64,000 nt of DNA from Heliopora coerulea. Its lineage: Eukaryota; Cnidaria; Anthozoa; Scleralcyonacea; Helioporidae. Positions 38,687-48,800 of the stretch are shown piece after piece. The stretch's first letter is position 1. Every line of letters begins with the position of its first letter. The position numbers and the translations under genes were made by a program. Location: positions 2,605,001-2,669,000 of the forward strand of contig JASJOG010000011.1 in assembly GCA_030142905.1 (NCBI GenBank), given 5' to 3'. Below the pieces are notes generated by a model. That model was not told the origin of the DNA and did not search any database. It was given only the letters and a program-made list of their open reading frames with translations.

Positions 38687-38758
38687 AGTAATAGTATTTC
38701 GCTTACCTCAAAGCCGCAACAGTCTGTTTCATCCCTGGGAAATCTTCAGGCGGGAAAA

Positions 38759-38804
<46 letters not shown>

Positions 38805-41800
38805 GTGTCAATTGTTTGAATAAATTGTTTCCACTGATATATTTGTTCTTCGTTGAACATGGGATAACGTCATAGTTATTATTTGTTTCGAATCTAGTAT
38901 AACGAGAACATGATCGTATTGTAAATGTAGGGAACGTTTGGATATACTGAGATATTATGGACATTCTTCATGGGGTAAACTATCTCTAAGGTTTTCTTCG
39001 TATTTTCTTTCTTTTTAGCTGTACCCGAGCAAAAGCAAGGAAAGCCAAACGAGGTAATTCTGTAACCCAGTGATCTTACAGTTGATAATACTGTTCAGTC
39101 TGTACTCGCTTGCTCACGATTGGTTTAACAGACAGAAATAAAATTTTACGTTGTGGCTTAAAAATAAAGACGGCTCGCTTTTTTGCGTTTTTGCCTTAAT
39201 CCCCAGACATGTAAATAAAAAGGGTCATGGTGAGTATTTAGGTTTACCTGGCAAATGATAAATCTTCCATAATACTTGAATTAAGTAGTTAAAAGATGGT
39301 TTTGATACGCAAAATTTTTCTTTCTGGAGAGAGTCCTGCTCTGTGCAACTCGTATTGAAAAAAATGACACTGGGATGAGTTTCCTGACTTACTGGATGGC
39401 GGTGGGAGAGAATGAAACACCGTTATAGATGTTTCTGTGCCGTTTGTTTATTTTTCACTTCCTTTTTTCGCAGTCTACTACGTTGCTGGATCTCCTTGGC
39501 GATACTTCGCCAGATGCTACCCAAGTAGCACAAAATCAAGTACCCACAAATCCTGTTTCAATGCCTCAACCTGCCCCGCCTGCGACAAACGGTGGAGACC
39601 TCTTAGATTTACTAGGAGACCTGAACATGAACACAACTAATGCAGGTGAATGAAAGTAACTTGATGTACATTTGCCTATTTGTGTCCGTGTCTGTCACGA
39701 TGTGCTTTTGTTTTGTGTTTGTGTCCATTTGTTAATGGCCATCGGTAATTTTAACGGGCGTTTTGTTTGCTTGTGACCTGGGCCGGGTAAAATCTGATTC
39801 CAGAGACCACACCCATTGCCAGTGATCACTTCTATTAAATTATCCGTCTTAGGTAAAAGTGGATGAACGTTCGTCAGACTTACCCTTATAACGGGTCATC
39901 AGACATATCTGTGCGATCTAATGTATGGAAATTGGATACATGAACAAATTTCAATAGATTTTCAAGAGGATTTTGAATTGAATGCATAGTTAGCAGTTTC
40001 TTTAGAAAAATTCAACCTTTAAAGGGGTACGTTCTTTGAAAACGTCTGTGGCAAGAATTGTTTTCTAAGAAAACGAGGTCGACTTAGATTCGGGATCGTG
40101 GTTGAAAAACAACGCTGTTGCTGTGTTTCAGGTCCACCACCTTCTCTGAACCCTATAACTCCAAGCCAGCCAAGTAACGTGGTTAATTTACTAGACGGCG
40201 CGTCAATAACATCGCAGCAGCCTGGTCCAGGCCTCCTAAACACGACGCCTGATTTACTCCCTCAAGTCAATCACCAGTCAGCGGTAGCCGCACCTCAAGG
40301 TAGGCAATAACACTGTGTGTTACCCTCACTCGCCAGGGGACGTCTGGGAGGTGGATGACCTGAGGTTATTTAAGGGGATTGTTGGATTGTAGTTCAAGAT
40401 ATCGCAGGAGGCATGGATGATCTAGCGAAAGCGCAAACTATAGTAGGTAGCTATGAAGGTATTGTTTTAAGGTTGACCTCCACTAACCAATTTGAGTGCG
40501 CACTGCGCTCAAAGCTGTGCATGAGAGTATGTTAAGTGTTATGCAATAGGCTTCTCGGGCACAGGTGTCCCAAGTTGTTCGTGGAGGTAGGCTTTAATTC
40601 TACCACCGCTACAGTTCCGCTCGAATGATTTCCATAATTTCTTAGTTTGAGCCCAGCAGCCACTCTACTAAAATCGGTAAATAGAGGCCTGAGGTTGAAT
40701 GGGTGAATGGCTATACCTAAAATGTCAGATAAAATGTCGCTTTTTACGAAACTATGGAAACGGAACCAGCCGGACCAGTCCTCTTCAGGCCGAACGGTCG
40801 ACGATAGCGTGGAGCCTGCGTTCTTTGTGCACTACGTCGGGATGAGACGCCATTCCGTGAATGGCTTTATAATTACGCGAACACCGCGCTATAATGCTGA
40901 AGTAATGTACTGAGTATTGTTATTTTGCTGGAACTCAAATGGTATTGTTGAAGTGGTCTGGGAATGCGATGAAGTTAAATGTCCTTGGAGATCTTCTAGG
41001 AAATCATTCATGGTATCCTAAAAACCATAGTTAGGATGACTTTTGTCGCTCAGTTTACGGAATGGCACGACATCCCGACGTAGTGCACAAAGAACGCATG
41101 CTGCACGCTATCGTCTACCGCTCGTCCTGAAGAGGACTGGTCCGGCTGGTTCCGTTTCCATAGTTTCGTAAAAAGCGACATTTTATCTGACAGTTCAGGT
41201 ATAGCAATTAATTCTTGAACAAAACCAAGACCCTTATATAACTGTAGCTTTGTTCTTCCAAATAATCAGCTTGTAATTTTGCTTGGGTTCTTTTGCTGCA
41301 GGAATTCCGTCAATTACAGCCTACAACAAAAACGGGTTAAAAATCGAGTTTGCTTTTCAAAAGGTGGACAACAATCCTGCAAACATCACAGACATATCTT
41401 TGGCTGCTTCGAATTCGTTGGCCGTGCCAATAACCGACTTCGTCTTCCAAGCAGCCGTACCAAAGGTAAGAGACTTCCAGGTATGACCTTTTTCATAAAA
41501 CAGTTAAGTTTTGTTGTGAATGGCACTCTTGGGTGGTCTGCCCGCCACTGTGGACCGGGTACAGAGTTGCTGCCAAAGGCCTACTGAGGAGTAGAACGTG
41601 CATGACTCCCTAAGACTTCAGAATCATCCCCTAAGACTTGTTAAGGTTAATTAGTTGATTTTAACGTTGGCCAATTATTGTCGTCTCTTCACAACTGCCC
41701 TAGTTGCCGTGAAGGCGCGGGCCAGAAATGCTTCAACCAAACTGGTCTCCTTGCCCTTACCCGAGGATTCCGGAAATTCATGACCTAATAATCTGGACAA

Positions 41801-43688
41801 AAATGAAGTAGGTTTGTCACTGTTTTACTATGGTTCCCTTCACTTTTGTCTTGAAATTGCGGTTGGTAACAATGCGAGTTAGGAAATCTTGAAAATGGGT
41901 CGAAAATGTTACAGTTTTTATGGTAAGTAACCCTGGACCCGAATGCCGGAGTAATATTTTGGGCCGTTGTAATTTTTTAGTCTTGAAAAGGTCAGTAGAT
42001 GTTAGTTGCTTTAGTGGTGTTTTGTTTGTTCATGTTCGTAGACTTTGCAGTTGCAACTTCAAAGTCCATCTGGCAATATTATTCCGCCGAATAACTCGGG
42101 GATGGTTACCCAAGTTGTCAAAGTGGCTAATCCAATGAAGGTACAACGCTCTCTTTTATTCACAAGTTTTACAACATGCTGGTGTCAGGGTAGGGAAAAA
42201 AGTTTAAAGTTTAGTTGCTCAGTGGAGCAGTAAATTTCAGTTTTCACTTGCCCCTACTTAATTTTATTTGCCTAATATGAATGCGACATGCACTAAGTCT
42301 GGTTCACACGTGAGCATAAGATAAGCATAAGGACAAAACAAAAGGCAAAACAAAGGAATGAAGTCAAGCCTGCGATATAAGGATCGTCGTAAGCATCATA
42401 AGGGTAGTCCAAGCATAAGTCAAGAACCGAACGAAAGACGAAACAAAGAAAAATTCTTGTTGTTTTATCTTCGCAAGTTCCTTAGGAGATATCACGCTTT
42501 GTTTTCGTAATGTTTTTGTCCTTATGCTTACGTTGCTTGTGTGAACCAGGCTTTACCATTTATCTACTACAGCCGTTCATGTTCTAGGTGCTGTCCATAA
42601 TCAGTGGTAGGCAATAACAAAATAGGCTTAAATGTACATGTATCCGTGACTTAACTATGGTGAAAGATACCAGTAGTTATTCAGTGTCTGGCGCAAAATT
42701 TTGTGTCACCGTCCAGAACACGAGGTGGAAGAATAGATGCCTGATCTCGTTCTTTATCATCTTCCAACACTGCTTTATGTTGCTTTTGAACTTATTTATC
42801 AAGCTGACAGACTCAAGACTTCTGAGACTACTTCAATTGCCCACTGGCCCAGCGAACTTCTATTGTCACTTGCCTAAGAGCAAAATTTACTTGCCCCGGG
42901 CAATCCGACCTGGGATTTTTCCTGCCTTGGGTGTGAATTCCGCTTGGGTTGATTGTCCGCTTGATTTGCTGATGTTCTCCTTTGTAATGATGTTATTCCT
43001 GTATTAAGTTTATCTGGGTCTGTGAAAAAGTTTATTCTGAAGTATCTCTTGCTGTGATGATGCCTCACAAATGACCCTCAGTTGTTAAGTTGTTTGAGTT
43101 TATCAGCTCCTAGTTTTTAAATCTGAAAAATATTGGAGTTAACCCCCACTGGTAAACAGTGAACGATAATGGCTGTATCGAAGACAACTTTATTTTGTTC
43201 CATTGGTAAGATGCGTATCACATCTGATTCAAATTTTCAAAATTTATGAAAATGTGCCGAATTTTTCTTTTGGTTAACAGAACGTGGATCATTAGCATAG
43301 CCAAGGAGGCAGTTGCCACCCCCACGTTTCGTCCTGACTAGGTCTGTCGGTACAACCAGTACATTTGTCGGTACACTGGTCTATATTTCCCTTCCTCCCC
43401 AATTTTCAAATTCCTGGCTACGCGACTGTAGTGAATGCGTGTTTTGTTAAGTAAGAAATGTATTCAATTTTTTACCCTGTGATTGGTTTGGCATGAATGA
43501 ACCAACGGACGGACGAACGAATGAGCAAACGAATGAATGACTGCAACAAATGGTAATTTAGTAATTTTTATTATTCTTTTTTAAAGGCGCCATTACGAAT
43601 GAGAATTAAAGTGAATTATATGGTAAACGGGTCACCTGTCTCTGACCAAGGCGAGATCAATGACTTCCCATCGCTTGTAAGCCAGTAG
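26183..43688 (+). CDS. AP1G1: AP-1 complex subunit gamma (gamma-adaptin)
   Basis: Large subunit of the clathrin adaptor AP-1, which sorts cargo at the trans-Golgi network and endosomes. Exons: 26183-26383, 27064-27188, 27706-27762, 27904-27988, 28666-28762, 29202-29278, 29819-29914, 30225-30305, 31009-31107, 31841-31896, 32403-32516, 32800-32940, 33173-33227, 33853-33975, 35440-35526, 36075-36202, 36977-37081, 37381-37481, 39019-39053, 39474-39645, 40132-40299, 41302-41465, 42042-42140, 43587-43688. All phases agree; 855 residues (human about 820). Seen: start [82 protein letters not shown], a HEAT-type trunk to about residue 580, a Pro/Asn-rich hinge with clathrin boxes LLDLLGD (625-631, 664-670) and NLLDG (697-701), then the ear from [17 protein letters not shown] (735) to the stop. 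The gene appears intact. AATAAA is absent nearby; ATTAAA at 43980-43985 is a weak polyadenylation candidate. Confidence 0.96.
28958..29152. mobile_element. Two partial copies of the dispersed hairpin repeat
   Basis: In AP1G1 intron 5, 'cagttttattcataagaata' (about 28973) and 'cagttttattcagaagaatg' (about 29109) start two related blocks ending in 'ctttaatgg' and 'ctttaatagg'. They match one half of the CTGGC/GCCAG family ('tcaatgccag' precedes the second). Confidence 0.45.
30590..30904. mobile_element. MITE-like element family A, copy 2 (intact hairpin)
   Basis: Starts with a 103-bp imperfect palindrome (30590-30692; arms 'caattagatcatgagcttga' and complement) and continues collinearly with the 17.3-kb copy through 'tagccaatcagaatgc' to 'gtttctactaat'. 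'agtagaaac' near 30700 and 'gtttctact' near 30892 form an inner inverted pair. It lies in AP1G1 intron 8. Confidence 0.8.
31426..31529. mobile_element. Dispersed short hairpin repeat, copy 3
   Basis: The hairpin CTGGC-ATTA-GCCAG at 31472-31485 is followed by 'aataaaat'. The outer parts 'taacccagtaaaggcc' and 'cttttcccttaatgggtg' are partly complementary. It lies in AP1G1 intron 9. Confidence 0.6.
34355..34420. mobile_element. Dispersed short hairpin repeat, copy 4 (decayed)
   Basis: 'ccctttgacgagttaaatcg' followed by 'actctggttagcgagtgtaa' aligns with the 2.4-kb copy, but the hairpin has lost pairing. It lies in AP1G1 intron 14. Confidence 0.45.
34939..35184. mobile_element. Foldback element in AP1G1 intron 14
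   Basis: Inverted arms of about 75 bp: the left arm starts 'cttcatactgtcccgacttc' (34939) and the right arm ends in its near-complement at 35184. Arms differ at roughly one base in seven, so the element is not recent. The spacer of about 90 bp has no recognised content. Confidence 0.75.
36541..36667. mobile_element. Short relative of the 8.8-kb foldback element
   Basis: 'gacgaaccag' plus 'cggaaat' and 'gcccagcaaaaga' match 8787-8840. Inverted arms are 36575-36611 and 36631-36665. The central part of the 8.8-kb version is missing, leaving 'ctgttatgcctcttctccga' between arms. It lies in AP1G1 intron 16. Confidence 0.75.
37690..38160. other. Repeat-like DNA in AP1G1 intron 18
   Basis: No exon. 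Phrases such as 'gagcaaaacaagatggcg' and 'cctcgccgcttcgcggctc' look like fragments of dispersed cnidarian repeats, but I see no second copy in this window. The 42-codon frame after an ATG at 37796 is not supported. Confidence 0.3.
38390..38530. repeat. (CT)n(TA)n and (CA)n(TA)n microsatellites
   Basis: A CT run to about 38420, a TA run to about 38453, 'tctatctatc' units, a short CA run and a second TA run to about 38515. These directly precede the hammerhead ribozyme region. Confidence 0.97.
38538..38587 (-). ncRNA. Type I hammerhead ribozyme
   Basis: Read on the - strand, every core element is present in order. Stem I 5' strand ACTGCA (38587-38582); CTGATGA (38581-38575); stem II GGCC-CAATA-GGCC (38574-38562); GAAA (38561-38558); stem III CG with an 8-nt loop and CG (38557-38546); the cleavage-site UC (38545-38544); and TGCAGT (38543-38538), fully complementary to the stem I 5' strand. 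Self-cleavage is expected after the C at 38544. The very short stem III is typical of hammerheads in Penelope-like elements and retrozymes of animals. It lies antisense in AP1G1 intron 18, between microsatellites. Activity is inferred from structure only. Confidence 0.85.
38620..38700. repeat. (TA)n and (TAA)n microsatellite
   Basis: TA-rich run with 'tatgtata' interruptions followed by seven TAA units, separating the hammerhead at 38.54 kb from the hammerhead-like fold at 38.71 kb. Confidence 0.95.
38713..38754 (-). ncRNA. Hammerhead-like motif, second copy, imperfect
   Basis: On the - strand: CCGC (38753-38750), CTGAAGA (38749-38743; the fourth-from-last core position is tolerant), a short stem II region (38742-38731), GAAA (38730-38727), C, a 5-nt loop, GTT (38720-38718), then GCGG (38717-38714) complementary to the first CCGC. 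The closing pair of stem II is a U-U mismatch and stem II itself is weak, so it may be inactive. Same strand as the strong ribozyme. Confidence 0.4.
38757..38800. repeat. Poly(A) and (TA)n tract
   Basis: About 12 A residues and then about 16 TA units. On the - strand this lies just upstream of the second hammerhead-like motif. Confidence 0.95.
40707..41211. mobile_element. Large foldback element, arms about 155 bp
   Basis: 40707-40862 and 41055-41211 are inverted copies with few differences: 'tgtcagataaaatgtcgctt', 'ggaccagtcctcttcagg' and 'gtgcactacgtcgggatg' each recur as complements. Ends read 'gctataccta' and 'aggtatagc'. The 190-bp spacer has no recognised content, and the frame 40707-40913 is not a conserved protein to my eye. 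It lies in AP1G1 intron 21. High arm identity suggests recent origin. Confidence 0.85.
42298..42551. mobile_element. Non-autonomous element family B, copy 2
   Basis: Ends form an inverted pair, 'ctggttcacac' on the left and 'gtgtgaaccag' on the right, with subterminal 'gcataag' and 'cttatgc'. The body matches 18126-18395. No clear target duplication is visible. It lies in AP1G1 intron 23. Confidence 0.8.
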
Positions 43689-44809
43689 TTGCTCAACGCA
43701 ACTAACGTTCCTCAAATCGGTCAATTCGTCGTGTATAATTTTGTTAGCATTAACAATTGGCTTTCAATATAACTGCGTACAGTATTTGGCGCAGATATCG
43801 CGAATTCAAAATTTAGAAAACCAAGGTTCTCAGCAATTGCACTGCTTAGAACAAAATATGACAATATTCGTTGATTTCCGCGATATGGTTTTTCCACTCC
43901 ATGAACAGACTTTGATTTTCCACGAGACACTCTGTGCTTTGGTACTCACGTAGCTAGTTCGTGTTCCGTAAATTGTGTAATTAAATAGAGGTTGTCCTTT
44001 ATGACAAGTCGTCCTGGTACTAGCTGTTGCCTCGGTGATCGTGTAGGGATGATTGAAATTTATGGAGGTCTAAAAGCCCTTTATTAATTTACAGTACCTC
44101 TACGGTTTAAAACTTGGAAGAAATCTGCTAATGATTTGTGTCCACTGACCTTCCTATAGAAGGTCAAAGCGGCACTATGCAGGCGACTTGGTGTGGGTGG
44201 CAGGCTGGCTGGGTTTGTGGCAATCACGTGATAGGCGAATAAGTTACGGGTACGAGCAAAGAAGTTACGGAGCGTAAAGGAAGGGTCGCGAATTTCGAGC
44301 GGAACGCGTGGTCTTACGTTCGACGTCGGAGAGAGAAGGTTTTGTGAATTTTTTTTGACACAAGATAAGTCTTAGGCCTAGTTCAGATGTTGAATTTAGG
44401 GTGTCGCGTTTGATTCGAAGCTTGAAATACGCCACTAAACAGCGCTGTTGTTGATTATCTCACCAAGTGGAAAGCGGTCATCCAGACCAAAGTTTTTAAC
44501 ATAAGAGAAACGCGGCTTAGATCACTTGCGCGATTAAGAGGTGTATGGAATCGGTTAATTCGTCGTCTTCGTCCGCTTTAACAGATCTTGCCTGGATCTA
44601 ATATATCAGACCCTGCAACGGGCGACTCTTTTATTAGCCTCGCAGCCACGCGTATTGTCAGTTTTCTCTGTCACAGAGCAGTCGGGACCCGCTATACATT
44701 GATACAGCACTTAGAAAACACTCGTGTTTCTCGTTTCCACAACTTGGACAAGTGCTAGATTCTCGTCTATGTGTGTACATCGACGTGTGCGTCTTTCACT
44801 TTGACTTTA
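43689..44809. other. AP1G1 3' flank
   Basis: No gene recognised. ATTAAA at 43980-43985 is a possible polyadenylation signal. The 44.15-44.75 kb part is richer in GC and CG dinucleotides than the surroundings but shows no open frame of interest. Confidence 0.35.
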
Positions 44810-45838
44810 ATTCCCTTGGGATTTGTTACACTAATCGAAAAATCGAATTTTCGCTGGTTTTGACTGGGTGTAATAAATCCCATGGGAACTGTTGTAATTG
44901 GGTGTAACAAAGCCGTTGGGATTTATTAAACCAACTGAAAATTTAAATTTTGGCCGATTTTGACTTGGTGTAAGAAATCCTATTTTGACTTTAATTCCCT
45001 TGGGAATTGGAATTCCCTCAGGATTTATTACACCAACTAAAAAATCGAATTTTGGCCGATTTTGACTTGGTGTAATAAATACCTTGGGAATTGGAATTCC
45101 CATGGGATTTATTACACTAACTGAAAAATCAAAATTTTGGCCCATTTTCACTTGGTGTAAGAAATCCCTTGGGAATTGGAATTCCCATGGGATTTATTAC
45201 AGCACCTGAAAAATTGAATTTTGGCTGATTTTGATTTGGTGTAAGAACTCCCATAGGAATTAGAATTTGCTTGGAAATTAACCAACTTCTCACTTTTGAT
45301 TTTAATGCGCTTGGGAATTGGAATTCCCATGGGATTTATTACACCAACTGAAAAATCAAATTTTGGCTGATTTTGACTTGGTGTAATAAATCCCTTGGGA
45401 ATTGAGATTCCCATGGGATTTATTACACCAACTGAAAAATTGAATTTTGGCCGATTTTGATTTGGTGTAAGAACTCCCATAAGGATTAGAATTTGCTTGG
45501 GAATTAACCAACTTCTCACTTTTGATTTTAATTCCCTTGGGAATTGGAATTCCCGTGGGATTTATTACAGCACCTGAAAAATTGAATTTTGGCTGATTTT
45601 GACTTGGTGTAAGAAATTTCTTGGGAATTGAGATTCCCATGGGATTTATTACACCAACTGAAAAATTGAATTTTGGCCGATTTTGATTTGGTGTAAAAAC
45701 TCCCATAAGGATTAGAATTTGCTTCGGAATTAACCAACTTCTCACTTTTGATTTTAATTCCATTGGGAATTGGAATTCCCGTGGGATTTATTGCAGCACC
45801 TGAAAAATCGAATTTTGGCTGATTTTGACTTCGTGTAA
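44810..45838. repeat. Composite 85/140-bp tandem repeat
   Basis: The phrase 'gggatttattacaccaactg' or a close variant recurs at about 44925, 45022, 45107, 45191, 45335, 45420, 45560, 45645 and 45786. Intervals alternate near 85 and 140 bp in the right part, so the larger unit is about 225 bp. Each unit contains 'gggaattggaattccc', a self-complementary core. Long - strand open frames arise because the repeat lacks stops in some frames. It runs directly into the 169-bp satellite. Confidence 0.9.
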
Positions 45839-48800
45839 ATATCTCAAATATTAGTGTAAAGTCCCTGAAATAAAGCTAAAACTATGTTATTCGGCCCATA
45901 CTTTCATATTTAAGCCTTATTTGAAACTATTGAAATTGGTCAAAAAATCGTCAAAAACCATGGGTTAACCCCTTCACTTTTGGGTGAAATTTTTCGAACT
46001 CAAAAATTATCTCTAATATTAGTGGAAATTCCCTAAAATATAGCTAAAACTATGTTATTCGGCCCGAACCTTCATATTTAAGGCTAATTTGGAAAGTTTG
46101 AAATTGGTCGAAAAATCGTCAAAAACCATGGGTTAACCCCTTTACTTTTTGGTCAAATTTTTCAACCTCAAAAATTATCTCAAATATTAGTGTAAAGTCC
46201 CCGAAATATAGCTAAAACTATGTTATTCGGCCTATACTTTCATATTTAAGCCTTATTTGGAAAGTTTGAAATTGGTCGAAAAATCGTCAAAAACCATGGG
46301 TTAACCCCTTTACTTTTTGGTCAAATTTTTCAACCTCAAAAAATTATCTCAAATATTAGTGTAAAGTCCCCGAAATATAGCTAAAACTATGTTATTCGGC
46401 CCGAACCTTCATATTTAAGGCTAATTTGGAAAGTTTGAAATTGGTCGAAAAATCGTCAAAAACCATGGGTTAACCCCTTTACTTTTTGGTCAAATTTTTC
46501 AACCTCAAAAAATTATCTCAAATATTAGTGTAAAGTCCCCGAAATATAGCTAAAACTATGTTATTCGGCCCGAACCTTCATATTTAAGGCTAATTTGGAA
46601 AGTTTGAAATTGGTCGAAAAATCGTCAAAAACCATGGGTTAACCCCTTTACTTTTTGGTCAAATTTTTCAACCTCAAAAAATTATCTCAAATATTAGTGT
46701 AAAGTCCCCGAAATATAGCTAAAACTATGTTATTCGGCCCGAACCTTCATATTTAAGGCTAATTTGGAAAGTTTGAAATTGGTCGAAAAATCGTCAAAAA
46801 CCATGGGTTAACCCCTTTACTTTTTGGTCAAATTTTTCAACCTCAAAAAATTATCTCAAATATTAGTGTAAAGTCCCCGAAATAAAGCTAAAACTATGTT
46901 ATTCGGCCCGAACCTTCATATTTAAGGCTAATTTGGAAAGTTTGAAATTGGTCGAAAAATCGTCAAAAACCATGGGTTAACCCCTTTACTTTTTGGTCAA
47001 ATTTTTCAACCTCAAAAAATTATCTCAAATATTAGTGTAAAGTCCCCGAAATATAGCTAAAACTATGTTATTCGGCCCGAACCTTCATATTTAAGGCTAA
47101 TTTGGAAAGTTTGAAATTGGTCGAAAAATCGTCAAAAACCATGGGTTAACCCCTTTACTTTTTGGTCAAATTTTTCAACCTCAAAAAATTATCTCAAATA
47201 TTAGTGTAAAGTCCCCGAAATATAGCTAAAACTATGTTATTCGGCCCGAACCTTCATATTTAAGGCTAATTTGGAAAGTTTGAAATTGGTCGAAAAATCG
47301 TCAAAAACCATGGGTTAACCCCTTTACTTTTTGGTCAAATTTTTCAACCTCAAAAAATTATCTCAAATATTAGTGCAAATTCGCTCAAATAAAGGTAAAA
47401 CTATGTTATTTGGTCCATACTTTCATATTTAAGCCTTATTTGGAAAGTTTGAAATTGGTCGAAAAATCGTCAAAAACCATGGGTTAACCCCTTTACTTTT
47501 TGGTCAAATTTTTCAACCTCAAAAATTATCTCAAATATTAGTGTAAAGTCCCCGAAATATAGCTAAAACTATGTTATTCGGCCCGAACCTTCATATTTAA
47601 GGCTAATTTGGAAAGTTTGAAATTGGTCGAAAAATCGTCAAAAACCATGGGTTAACCCCTTTACTTTTTGGTCAAATTTTTCAACCTCAAAAAATTATCT
47701 CAAATATTAGTGTAAAGTCCCCGAAATATAGCTAAAACTATGTTATTCGGCCTATACTTTCATATTTAAGCCTTATTTGGAAAGTTTGAAATTGGTCGAA
47801 AAATCGTCAAAAACCATGGGTTAACCCCTTTACTTTTTGGTCAAATTTTTCAACCTCAAAAAATTATCTCAAATATTAGTGTAAAGTCCCCGAAATATAG
47901 CTAAAACTATGTTATTCGGCCCGAACCTTCATATTTAAGGCTAATTTGGAAAGTTTGAAATTGGTCGAAAAATCGTCAAAAACCATGGGTTAACCCCTTT
48001 ACTTTTTGGTCAAATTTTTCAACCTCAAAAAATTATCTCAAATATTAGTGTAAAGTCCCCGAAATATAGCTAAAACTATGTTATTCGGCCCGAACCTTCA
48101 TATTTAAGGCTAATTTGGAAAGTTTGAAATTGGTCGAAAAATCGTCAAAAACCATGGGTTAACCCCTTTACTTTTTGGTCAAATTTTTCAACCTCAAAAA
48201 ATTATCTCAAATATTAGTGTAAAGTCCCCGAAATATAGCTAAAACTATGTTATTCGGCCCGAACCTTCATATTTAAGGCTAATTTGGAAAGTTTGAAATT
48301 GGTCGAAAAATCGTCAAAAACCATGGGTTAACCCCTTTACTTTTTGGTCAAATTTTTCAACCTCAAAAAATTATCTCAAATATTAGTGTAAAGTCCCCGA
48401 AATATAGCTAAAACTATGTTATTCGGCCCGAACCTTCATATTTAAGGCTAATTTGGAAAGTTTGAAATTGGTCGAAAAATCGTCAAAAACCATGGGTTAA
48501 CCCCTTTACTTTTTGGTCAAATTTTTCAACCTCAAAAAATTATCTCAAATATTAGTGTAAAGTCCCCGAAATATAGCTAAAACTATGTTATTCGGCCCGA
48601 ACCTTCATATTTAAGGCTAATTTGGAAAGTTTGAAATTGGTCGAAAAATCGTCAAAAACCATGGGTTAACCCCTTTACTTTTTGGTCAAATTTTTCAACC
48701 TCAAAAAATTATCTCAAATATTAGTGTAAAGTCCCCGAAATATAGCTAAAACTATGTTATTCGGCCTATACTTTCATATTTAAGCCTTATTTGGAAAGTT

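Noticed and set aside
39880..39905. Further CTGATGA on the - strand near 39.9 kb as another hammerhead
   Set aside because: It is followed by a hairpin and then CTGACGAACG, without GAAA, so the core is not satisfied.
44831..45763. Repetitive - strand frames with phrases like SVGVINPMGIPIPK, possibly a repeat protein
   Set aside because: The DNA repeat periods (about 85 and 140 bp) are not multiples of three, the same peptide appears in shifted frames, and there is no start context or splice structure; satellite DNA explains it.
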